Shown: one piece after another, positions 26,641 through 33,448 of the stretch
How positions within the stretch are numbered: the stretch's first letter is position 1
Layout: every line of letters begins with the position of its first letter
NCBI GenBank assembly: GCA_028714515.1
Contig: JAQTMF010000008.1
Coordinates: forward strand, 1 to 33,448
Source of the DNA: Chthoniobacteraceae bacterium
GTDB taxonomy: Bacteria > Verrucomicrobiota > Verrucomicrobiia > Chthoniobacterales > Chthoniobacteraceae
DNA length: 33,448 bases
Direction: 5' to 3'
Translations under genes and position numbers: made by a program
Notes under the pieces: model-generated
The model's database searches: none
What the model was told of the DNA's origin: nothing
The model's input: the letters and a program-made list of their open reading frames with translations, nothing else

Positions 26641-27347
26641 TGCGTCCTCCTTCCGGCCAGCAGGGCCGAGGGCTCGGCGACTGCGGGCAGTTTCACTTTT
26701 TCCGCCACAAACGCGGAGGGGCGGAAATGTTTTGCTGTCGAAAGTATTTCGTCGGCGGGGATGAAGCGGAGGCTCAGGCCCAGGCCGCGCGCCGCTTGCA
26801 GGAGCCCGGCTTCGTCGGCTTTCAGTCCCGCCGAGGCGAGCAGGCGCACGTCTTCCAGCGCCGCGCCCACTTTTTCCACTGCCCCGCGGATGGCTCCCTC
26901 GATGCTCTCGGTTTTCGCGCCCCGGCGGCAGCCGATGCCGATGATGAGCGTCTTCACGGCCTCGGTGGTGGTGGAGATGACGGGCTCGGCTCCCAGGGCG
27001 TTGCCGACTTCCAGGGCGAGCTGGTTCGCGCCGCCTTCGTGGCCGCTCAAGAGGCTGACGGCGTGCCGCCCGCCGACGTCCACGACGACGACCGCGGGAT
27101 CGGTGAGTTTGCTGCGGACGCACGGGGCGATGGCGCGCACGACGACGCCGCACGGGGCGATGTAGACGAGGCGCTTGTATCGGCCGAAGATTTTCTCCGT
27201 CAGCGGGAGAACGGCGGGGAAACGCTCGGCGTCGATCGGCTCCGCCACCGCGTCATGCACGTAGACGCGGCAGTCGCCGAGCTTGGCGGCGAGCCGCCGG
27301 GCGATGCGCGCGCCCTGGCCGCAGAGGGTGATGATCGCCGTGTTCAT
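26574..27347 (-). CDS. cbiG: Cobalt-precorrin-5A hydrolase CbiG (N- and C-terminal domains, no obvious central domain)
   Basis: LVYIAPCGVVVRAIAPCVRSKLTDPAVVVVDVGGRHAVSLLSGHEGGANQLALEVGNALGAEPVISTTTEA then TLIIGIGCRRGAKTESIEGAI...AGLLQAARGLGLSLRFIPADEI. Confidence 0.92.
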   Translation of the reverse strand: MNTAIITLCGQGARIARRLAAKLGDCRVYVHDAVAEPIDAERFPAVLPLTEKIFGRYKRLVYIAPCGVVVRAIAPCVRSKLTDPAVVVVDVGGRHAVSLLSGHEGGANQLALEVGNALGAEPVISTTTEAVKTLIIGIGCRRGAKTESIEGAIRGAVEKVGAALEDVRLLASAGLKADEAGLLQAARGLGLSLRFIPADEILSTAKHFRPSAFVAEKVKLPAVAEPSALLAGRRTQLILPKTIINGVTVAVARENCL

Positions 27348-27349
27348 GG

Positions 27350-28105
27350 TTACGAGGTGGCTTTGCGGTAGCCGTGGGAAAACTCGGCGGCGTAGAGCCG
27401 CGAGACCGCGCCGTGGCGTTCCAGGGCGCGCCCGACGACGATCATCGCGGTTTTGCCGATCCCGGCTTGCGTGACTTGGGCGGCGATGCCGGCGAGGGTG
27501 CCTTGCACGATTTGCTGATCCGGCCACGAGGCGCGGTAGACGACGGCGATGGGGCAGTCCGCGCCGTACTGGGCCGCGAGGGTTTGCGCGACGGCGGCGA
27601 TGTTGTGGACGGAGAGGAAGATGCACAATGTCGCGCGCGTTTGCGCCATGCGCTCCAGTTCCTGCCCGGCGGGCATCGGCGTGCGGCCGCCGGTGCGGGT
27701 GAGCACGATGGCTTGCGAGACTTCGGGCGCGGTCAGCTCGGTTTTCAACGCGGCGGCGGCGGCCTGGAAGGAGCTGACGCCGGGGACGACTTCGTAGGCG
27801 ATGCCGAGTTTGTCCAGCTCGATCATCTGCTCGCGGATGGCTCCGTAGATGGACGGGTCGCCGGTGTGCAGGCGGATGACGTCGATGCCCCGCTCTTGCG
27901 CGCGGCGGCAGACGGCGGTGGTTTCCTCCAGGGTCATCGCGGCGGAATCGTGTTTTTCGGCGGTCGCCGGGACGAGCCCCACGACTTCGGGGCTGACCAG
28001 CGAACCGGCGTAGATGCAGCATGCGCAGTTTTGCAGCAGCCGCGCGGCTTTCACGGTCAATAGTTCGGGGTCGCCGGGACCCGCGCCGACAAAGATCACT
28101 TTCAT
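27350..28105 (-). CDS. cobM: Precorrin-4/cobalt-precorrin-4 C11-methyltransferase (CobM/CbiF)
   Basis: KVIFVGAGPGDPELLTVKAARLLQNCACCIYAGSLVSPEVVG...RLHTGDPSIYGAIREQM...YEVVPGVSSFQAAAAALKTELTAPEVSQAIVLTR. Confidence 0.95.
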   Translation of the reverse strand: MKVIFVGAGPGDPELLTVKAARLLQNCACCIYAGSLVSPEVVGLVPATAEKHDSAAMTLEETTAVCRRAQERGIDVIRLHTGDPSIYGAIREQMIELDKLGIAYEVVPGVSSFQAAAAALKTELTAPEVSQAIVLTRTGGRTPMPAGQELERMAQTRATLCIFLSVHNIAAVAQTLAAQYGADCPIAVVYRASWPDQQIVQGTLAGIAAQVTQAGIGKTAMIVVGRALERHGAVSRLYAAEFSHGYRKATS

Positions 28106-28127
28106 GGTATTGGAAAAGAGGTATATC

Positions 28128-28153
28128 CGCAGATTTCGCAGATGGACGCAGAT
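28128..28153. repeat. Triple CGCAGAT-type short interspersed repeat
   Basis: cgcagatttcgcagatggacgcagat: CGCAGAT at 28128, 28137 and 28147. Confidence 0.7.
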
Positions 28154-28157
28154 TTGC

Positions 28158-28877
28158 TTATTTTTTAGCGGTGTGAACCAAGATGACTGAGAGGTATCCG
28201 GCTTCGGCGTCCTGGCCGCGCAGTTTGCGCAGGTCGGTCTCGATGCGCTGTGTGGGCTGGCCCGCCCGTTGCACGAAGACGGCGTCGCCGATCACGCCAA
28301 GCTCGTCGAGCACGCCGAGGATGTCGCCGAGGCGTTTGCCGATTTTCATGAGCACGATGGTTCCGCCGGTTTCCACCGCTTGCCGGATGGCCGTGAGGTC
28401 GTCGGCGGCGGGGACGATGGTGATGGGCTCTTTGCCTTCGCCGAGCGGGAAGGCGGTCAATGCCGCCACGGCGGAAAAGGAGGTGATGCCGGGGACGGTG
28501 ACGACGTTGACTTCGGGCGCGAGGGCTTTCAATTCGCGCAGGAGGTAGATGTAGGTGGAGTAGACCAGGGCGTCGCCCAGCGTGAGGAAGCAGACGTCCT
28601 CGCCGGTTTGCAGGAGGGCCAGGATGGTTTGGGCGGACTCTTTCCACCGGCGCGAGAGTTCCGCTTTGTCGGTGGTCATGGGGAAGACCAGTTCGTGAAT
28701 CGTCGCGGCCGCGTGCACGTGGCGGCCCGCGATTTCCAGCGCGACGCTCCCGCCTTCGGCTTTCGCCTTGGGGACGACGATGTGCGGGCAGCGGCCCAGG
28801 AGGGACGCGGCTTTGACCGTGAGAAGCTCGGGATCTCCGGGGCCGACGCCGATGCCGTAGAAGGTTCCAAGGCTCAT
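28158..28877 (-). CDS. cobI: Precorrin-2/cobalt-factor II C20-methyltransferase (CobI/CbiL)
   Basis: GTFYGIGVGPGDPELLTVKAASLLGRCPHIVVPKAK...VCFLTLGDALVYSTYIYLLREL...VVTVPGITSFSAVAALTAFPLGEGKEPITIVPA. Confidence 0.94.
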   Translation of the reverse strand: MSLGTFYGIGVGPGDPELLTVKAASLLGRCPHIVVPKAKAEGGSVALEIAGRHVHAAATIHELVFPMTTDKAELSRRWKESAQTILALLQTGEDVCFLTLGDALVYSTYIYLLRELKALAPEVNVVTVPGITSFSAVAALTAFPLGEGKEPITIVPAADDLTAIRQAVETGGTIVLMKIGKRLGDILGVLDELGVIGDAVFVQRAGQPTQRIETDLRKLRGQDAEAGYLSVILVHTAKK

Positions 28878-29509
28878 CGGGTTGCCTCCTTTTTCACGAA
28901 GACGAGGATGCTGCGGGATGCGAGGTTCATAGGCAGGAGAAGCGGATCGGCCCGGCGGACGGATTCGTCCGGGAGCGTGAGGTTTTCACAAACGTAGATG
29001 GCGTGCGTGGGCAGAAGCGCGGCGGCCAGGGCGTCCACCCAGGCGGCGTTGGCGGGGTTCCCGGCGAGGACGGCGAGCCTTTCTTCGCCGCGAAGCGAGG
29101 CGGGGTCGAGGTCGGGCGCGTGGTCGTGCGCGGAGAGGATGCGGGCTCCGAACCATTCCACGCCGACGCTGGCAAACGCGGCCTGCACGGAGCTGATGCC
29201 GGGGATGACGCGGCAGGCGTCCGCGCCGAAGCGCCGGATGACGGGCCGCGCGAGGCTGCACAAGCCGGGGTCGCCCGTGACCAGGACGACGATGCGCCGC
29301 TTGCCGACGTGCCCGGCCATTGCGTCGAGCGCCGCGGGCACGTCCGCGCCCACGGGGATGCGCGTGGCCGCGCTTTGCGGAAAATTTTCCAGGAGACGCC
29401 GCGCGCCGACGAGCACTTCGGCCGCTTCGATGGCGCGCAAGGCCGCCGGGGTGACGTATTCCAGCGCGCCCGGGCCGCATCCGGCGATGGTGATCGGTTT
29501 TATTTCCAT
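28874..29509 (-). CDS. cbiE: Cobalt-precorrin-7 C5-methyltransferase CbiE
   Basis: PITIAGCGPGALEYVTPAALRAIEAAEVLVGARRLLENFP...VVLVTGDPGLCSLARPVIRRFG...CRVIPGISSVQAAFASVGVEWFGARILSAHDH. Confidence 0.93.
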   Translation of the reverse strand: MEIKPITIAGCGPGALEYVTPAALRAIEAAEVLVGARRLLENFPQSAATRIPVGADVPAALDAMAGHVGKRRIVVLVTGDPGLCSLARPVIRRFGADACRVIPGISSVQAAFASVGVEWFGARILSAHDHAPDLDPASLRGEERLAVLAGNPANAAWVDALAAALLPTHAIYVCENLTLPDESVRRADPLLLPMNLASRSILVFVKKEATR

Positions 29510-30552
29510 GGCGACAGGTCTCCCTCCGCGCCGAGCGGTTCCCCGGCCATGTTGACGAGCAGCACGGCGAGGGGCTGCTTTCCGCCGATGCGTTCCACGA
29601 TCGCCCGCCGGACGGCCGCGGCCAGCGCGTTGCCGACGCGGCTTTTTTCCCCGGGCGCGAGAGCTTCGAAGATGCCTTCGACGGTGGCGCTTTCCGGCAC
29701 GGGGTGGCCGAGGGCTTTTTCCGCGATACGGGAGACGACGCCCACGGCGCTGGGCGAGTTGGAGGAGTGGGTGTCCCATTCGCCGTCCGCGAGTTTCGCC
29801 AGTTTGCCGGGATGGCCCAGCGCGAGGAGGCGCTGGAAGGGCATGCGGGACGCCGCGTCGAGCATGAAGCCCCAATGGTTGCTGACCTGGACGATCCGGG
29901 CCGCGTCCAAGCGCAGGTTTTTGAGGGCCGCCCGCTCGCCGATGTTCCCCGGCACGAGCACGGGGGCGCGCACGCCGCAGGCCGCCGCGACGTCGAGCGC
30001 GCACTGGAGCGAGGCGGTGAGGGCGGGGACGCTGAAGGGCTTGACGATGCCGGTGGTCCCGAGGATCGAGAGGCCGCCCTCGATGCCGAGGCGGGGGTTG
30101 AAGGTGCGCGCCGCGAGTTCGCGGCCGCCGGGGATGGAGACGGTGACGCGGACGCCGCGCGGGGTGACTTCGCGGATCGCCTCGCGGATCATCCGGCGGG
30201 GGACGGGGTTGATGGCCGGTTCGCCGGGCGGGATGGAGAGGCCGGGCTTGGTGACGATGCCCACGCCTTCGCCCGCCGCGAATTGCACGCCGCCGTCTTG
30301 CGCGAAGGCGACGGCGACGGTGACGGCCGCCTGGTTGGTGACGTCGGGGTCGTCGCCCGCGTCTTTGCGGACGGAGGCTTGCGCGCTCGCGCCGTCGCGG
30401 CTCGGGGCGAGGACGGGGAAGCGCGCGCGGTTGCCTTCGGGCAGGGCGATTTCGACCGCTTCGGGGATTTCTCCGCCGCAGAGCAGCGTCACGGCGGCTT
30501 TGGCGGCGGCGGCGGCGCAAGCGCCGGTGGTGTAGCCGGTGCGCAGTTTCAT
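29500..30552 (-). CDS. cbiD: Cobalt-precorrin-5B C1-methyltransferase CbiD
   Basis: MKLRTGYTTGACAAAAAKAAVTLL...DDPDVTNQAAVTVAV...GVGIVTKPGLSIPPGEPAINPVPRRMI...LGIEGGLSILGTTGIVKPFS. Confidence 0.97.
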   Translation of the reverse strand: MKLRTGYTTGACAAAAAKAAVTLLCGGEIPEAVEIALPEGNRARFPVLAPSRDGASAQASVRKDAGDDPDVTNQAAVTVAVAFAQDGGVQFAAGEGVGIVTKPGLSIPPGEPAINPVPRRMIREAIREVTPRGVRVTVSIPGGRELAARTFNPRLGIEGGLSILGTTGIVKPFSVPALTASLQCALDVAAACGVRAPVLVPGNIGERAALKNLRLDAARIVQVSNHWGFMLDAASRMPFQRLLALGHPGKLAKLADGEWDTHSSNSPSAVGVVSRIAEKALGHPVPESATVEGIFEALAPGEKSRVGNALAAAVRRAIVERIGGKQPLAVLLVNMAGEPLGAEGDLSPWK

Positions 30553-31424
30553 GGCTTTTCCTCCGCGATCACCGGGAGGATCATTTCGTCGGGGATCAGT
30601 TTGAGGAGTTGCTGACGCGCTTCGCCCAGCGTGAGGGGGAGGCCGTCGATGGGGACGCCGTCGAGGTTTTTGAGTTCGTCCAGGAGCCGCGAGACGTAGG
30701 GCAGGCGCAGGCTGGCGCTCTCGATCAATTCGTGGTCGCGGAAGACTTCCTCCGAGGGCCCTTCCTTGAGGACGCGGCCCCGGTTGAGCAGGTAGATGCG
30801 GTCGGCGAAGAGCGGCAGGGTATCGACGGAGTGGGTGGCGAGGATGATGGTGATCCCCTGCTCTTTGTTGAGCCGCCCGAGGAGGCGCAACATGCCGTGT
30901 TCCCCGGCGGGATCGAGCCCGGCGGTCGGTTCGTCGAGGATCAGGATGGAGGGCTTCATGGCGAGCACGCCCGCGATGGCGGCGCGCTTTTGCTGGCCGA
31001 AGCTGAGGTGGTGGATGGCCCGCTCGCCCAGTTCCCCGGCTCCCACGGCTTCCAGGGCGGCGGCCACGCGCCGCTGCACTTCGTCTTCCGGCAGGCCGAG
31101 GTTGCGCGGGCCGAAGGCGGCGTCTTCGGCGACGGTGGGGCCGAAGAGCTGGTCGTTGGGGTTCTGGAAAACGAGGCCGATGCGCTGGTAAAGCTCGGCC
31201 TGCGCGTAGCGGCGGATGTCGCGCCCTTCGACGCGCACGGTGCCTTTCTGCGGGTTGAGGAGGCCCGCGATGACTTTGATGAGGGTGGTTTTGCCGGAGC
31301 CGTTGGAGGCGAGCATGGCGACGAATTCTCCGCGCCGGACGCGGAATGCCACGTCTTCCAGGGCCACGTAGCCGTCCGGGTAGGAGAAGCCGACGGCTTC
31401 GGTCTCAATGGCGAAGGGGTTCAT
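30549..31424 (-). CDS. cbiO: Cobalt ECF transporter ATP-binding protein CbiO
   Basis: ASNGSGKTTLIKVIAGLLNPQKGTVRVEG, GLVFQNPNDQLFGPTVAEDAAFGPRNLGLP, LSFGQQKRAAIAGVLAMKPSILILDEPTAGLDPAGE. Confidence 0.95.
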   Translation of the reverse strand: MNPFAIETEAVGFSYPDGYVALEDVAFRVRRGEFVAMLASNGSGKTTLIKVIAGLLNPQKGTVRVEGRDIRRYAQAELYQRIGLVFQNPNDQLFGPTVAEDAAFGPRNLGLPEDEVQRRVAAALEAVGAGELGERAIHHLSFGQQKRAAIAGVLAMKPSILILDEPTAGLDPAGEHGMLRLLGRLNKEQGITIILATHSVDTLPLFADRIYLLNRGRVLKEGPSEEVFRDHELIESASLRLPYVSRLLDELKNLDGVPIDGLPLTLGEARQQLLKLIPDEMILPVIAEEKP

Positions 31425-32206
31425 GGGCAAAGCGCCTCCGCCGCGTAGAAGAGGGTTCCCAGGGCGAGCGCCGCGACCGCGACGATCCAGCCGTCGCGCC
31501 GCGCGAGTTTCGGCATGGGGCCGAAGGGGATTTCGCCGCTGTAGCCGCGCACGCGCATGGCTTCGTGGGTGCGGACGGCCTGGTCCATGGAGCGCAGGAG
31601 GACGGTTCCGCCCAGGGTCCCCGCCGAGGCGAGCCCCCGGCGCATCCCGGCGTATCCGAGCCGCACTTTCTGCGCGGAGGTGACGTCGCCGGTCAGCTCC
31701 AGCAGGACGAAGGTGTAGCGATACATCAGCATGGCGATCTCCACCCACCCTTGCGGCGCGCCGAGCGCCCGCATGGCGCCAAAGATGCGGTGCGCCGGGG
31801 TGACGGAGCTGAGCAAGAGCATGACGCTGACGCCGCCCAGGACGCGCGAGGCGATTAACAAGCCGTTGTGCAGGCCCTCGCGCGTGACGGTGATCTTGAC
31901 GCCAAGGAGCGCCGCGCTCCAAAGGGGCGTGGAGCCCGCCATCACGGATTGCAGCACGAGGAGCATGCCCGCGATGCCCAGCGGAGCGGCCAGCCGCAGG
32001 GCGAGCAGCCGCGCGGGGACGCCGAGGGCCGCCGCCGCGGTGACGCATACGAGCAGGATGCCCAGCGGGAATACGGGGGTTGTCGAGAAGATCACGGCCG
32101 CCAGCATGGCGAGCGCGACGATCAATTTCGTACGCGCGTCGAGGCGCGCCAGGGTGTTGTCCTGGCGCGCGAAGAGGTCCGAGAAGATTCCCGACAAGAG
32201 GCTCAT
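31421..32206 (-). CDS. cbiQ: Cobalt ECF transporter T component CbiQ
   Basis: NTLARLDARTKLIVALAMLAAVIFST..., RYTFVLLELTGDVTSAQKVRLGYAG, SMDQAVRTHEAMRVRGYSGEI; multiple TM helices. Confidence 0.93.
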   Translation of the reverse strand: MSLLSGIFSDLFARQDNTLARLDARTKLIVALAMLAAVIFSTTPVFPLGILLVCVTAAAALGVPARLLALRLAAPLGIAGMLLVLQSVMAGSTPLWSAALLGVKITVTREGLHNGLLIASRVLGGVSVMLLLSSVTPAHRIFGAMRALGAPQGWVEIAMLMYRYTFVLLELTGDVTSAQKVRLGYAGMRRGLASAGTLGGTVLLRSMDQAVRTHEAMRVRGYSGEIPFGPMPKLARRDGWIVAVAALALGTLFYAAEALCP

Positions 32207-32210
32207 GGCG

Positions 32211-32483
32211 TTAACTCTTCTTTTGTGGAGGAAAGAGCTCGCGAAAGCAATATCCTCCCACGAAGCCGCCCGCAACTCCGGCGATGAGGAAGAAGAAGAG
32301 GAGCAGATCGCCCTGGTCGGTGTTGATATACGGCTTGCGGGGCGGGCGTCCGGCTTCTTCGGCATATTTTTCGACGACGGTTTCGTCCACTCCCGACCAT
32401 TTGGCGGGCACGTGCCCGAGGAAGTAGACGCCTACGGCCGCGAGAACCACGGCGAGCGCCGCGAGGAGGAATACCTTTTTCAT
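32211..32483 (-). CDS. Small membrane protein, CbiN/PDGLE-like auxiliary component of cobalt transporter
   Basis: 91 aa with two TM helices (VFLLAALAVVLAAVGVYFLG; LLLFFFLIAGVAGGFVGGYCF), located between cbiM and cbiQ. Confidence 0.6.
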   Translation of the reverse strand: MKKVFLLAALAVVLAAVGVYFLGHVPAKWSGVDETVVEKYAEEAGRPPRKPYINTDQGDLLLFFFLIAGVAGGFVGGYCFRELFPPQKKS

Positions 32484-33229
32484 CGCGCGCCTCCCGCGGT
32501 TGCGACGCCGAGGCATTCCAGCAGGGACGGACGGCGCACGGAGATGAACCGGTAGACCCCGGCGGTGATGACGCCTTCGAGGATGCCCAGCGGGAGTTGC
32601 GTGGGCATAAACGATAGGCCGATGGCGGCGGCCATGTGCAGGAACGAGCCGCTGCCGGGCAGGGCGCTGGCCAGTTCCACGGAGGTGGTGGCGTAGGTGG
32701 CCCAATCCGAAAACAGCCCCGCGAGGAAGGCCGCGCCCCAGAGCGGGAGCCCCGCGCGGCGCGTCACGTGAAAGACCGCCCAACCGGTGTACGCGCCCAC
32801 GATGCCCATGGAGACGATGTTGCCGCCGAGGGTCGTCAGGCCGCCGTGGGAGAGGAAGAGCGCCTGCAAGAGGAGCGCCACGCTGCTCACGACGACGGTC
32901 AACGCCGGGCCGATGAGGATGGCCGCCATGCCGGTGCCGCACGGGTGCGAGCAGGTCCCGGCCGTGAGCACGGGGATGGGCATGCACGAGATGACGAACA
33001 CCGCCGCGCCGATCAGGCCGACCATCGGCTTGAAGAACGGCTCGCGCGCGCTCCGGATTTTCATTTCCCGCAGCCCCCAGGCCACGAAGGGGATCGCCAC
33101 GGCGAACCAGAGCGCCGCCCATTGCGGGGGCAGGATGCCCTCCGAGATGTGCATGGCCCCCGCCGTGGAGGGAAGCGCGGCCACCGCCAGCAAGAGCAGC
33201 AGCGCGCCCGTTAGTTTCCGCGTTTTCAT
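32480..33229 (-). CDS. cbiM: Cobalt ECF transporter S component CbiM
   Basis: Signal peptide ending ..AGAMHISEGILPPQWAALWFAVAIPFVAWGLR...; TCSHPCGTGMAAILIGPALTVVVSSVALLLQALFLSHGGLTTLGGNIVSMGIVGAYTGWAVF. Confidence 0.96.
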   Translation of the reverse strand: MKTRKLTGALLLLLAVAALPSTAGAMHISEGILPPQWAALWFAVAIPFVAWGLREMKIRSAREPFFKPMVGLIGAAVFVISCMPIPVLTAGTCSHPCGTGMAAILIGPALTVVVSSVALLLQALFLSHGGLTTLGGNIVSMGIVGAYTGWAVFHVTRRAGLPLWGAAFLAGLFSDWATYATTSVELASALPGSGSFLHMAAAIGLSFMPTQLPLGILEGVITAGVYRFISVRRPSLLECLGVATAGGAR

Positions 33230-33448
33230 AGAGAGAACATTTCCATGGTGGTCTGCGTGTCTTTGTCCCAGTTGTCCCAGAGGAAGGCGTCGTGGCGCTC
33301 GTCGGCGATGAGCCGGAAGGCGTAGCGCACTTGCTCTTCGTACAGCTCGCAGAACGCGCCGGGCTGTTTCATGCCGCCGTTCATTTCGTGGGCTTCGGCC
33401 GGGCAGGGCGAGCCGCAGAAGTGCCGCACGGCGCAGCGGTTGCACGGG
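33226..33448 (-). CDS. C-terminal fragment of a radical SAM/SPASM protein (CbpB-like peptide-modifying enzyme?)
   Basis: PCNRCAVRHFCGSPCPAEAHEMNGGMKQPGAFCELYEEQVRYAFRLIADERHDAFLWDNWDKDTQTTMEMFSL: C-x2-C-x5-C-x3-C...C SPASM-type cysteine pattern; ATGA overlap with cbiM. Confidence 0.7.
   Translation of the reverse strand, partial: PCNRCAVRHFCGSPCPAEAHEMNGGMKQPGAFCELYEEQVRYAFRLIADERHDAFLWDNWDKDTQTTMEMFSL

Noticed and set aside
1-33448. Search for CRISPR arrays, tRNA/rRNA, IS elements, integrases or phage genes
   Set aside because: No direct-repeat arrays, tRNA-like cloverleafs or transposase/integrase motifs were recognised by eye; the window looks like stable chromosomal core.

Overview
The window is high-GC bacterial chromosome carrying two large, tightly packed modules, almost entirely on the minus strand. 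(1) About 0-20.8 kb is a flagellar and chemotaxis locus. Read in transcription order (right to left) it is cheA-cheW-MCP-MCP-cheY-cheB-cheR-unknown ORF, then flgB-flgC-fliE-fliF-fliG-fliH-fliI-fliJ-motE-like-fliK-flgD-flgE-fliL (truncated at the left edge). (2) About 24.1-33.4 kb is an anaerobic-type cobalamin and cobalt-uptake operon: radical SAM/SPASM protein (truncated at the right edge)-cbiM-cbiN-like-cbiQ-cbiO-cbiD-cbiE-cobI/cbiL-cobM/cbiF-cbiG-cobJ/cbiH-cobK/cbiJ::ThrH-like HAD fusion-cbiX. Between the modules are plus-strand genes for a REC-CheX fusion and a stand-alone REC protein, and minus-strand genes for an L,D-transpeptidase lipoprotein and an OGG-like glycosylase. The main observations are: a divergent pair of sigma-28 promoters whose facing -35 boxes make a palindrome; a sigma-54 promoter in front of flgB; a REC-CheX one-protein response regulator/phosphatase; a CobK-ThrH fusion; a cobJ gene with no ATG/GTG/TTG start but with an ATT codon after a perfect Shine-Dalgarno; a radical SAM peptide-maturase-like protein coupled to cobalt uptake; a CheA with two CheW-like domains; and a CGCAGAT-type interspersed repeat in the only real gap of the cobalamin operon. 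No RNA genes, CRISPR arrays or transposases were recognised. Taxonomy cannot be fixed from sequence alone; a PVC-group (Verrucomicrobiota-like) origin is only a guess.
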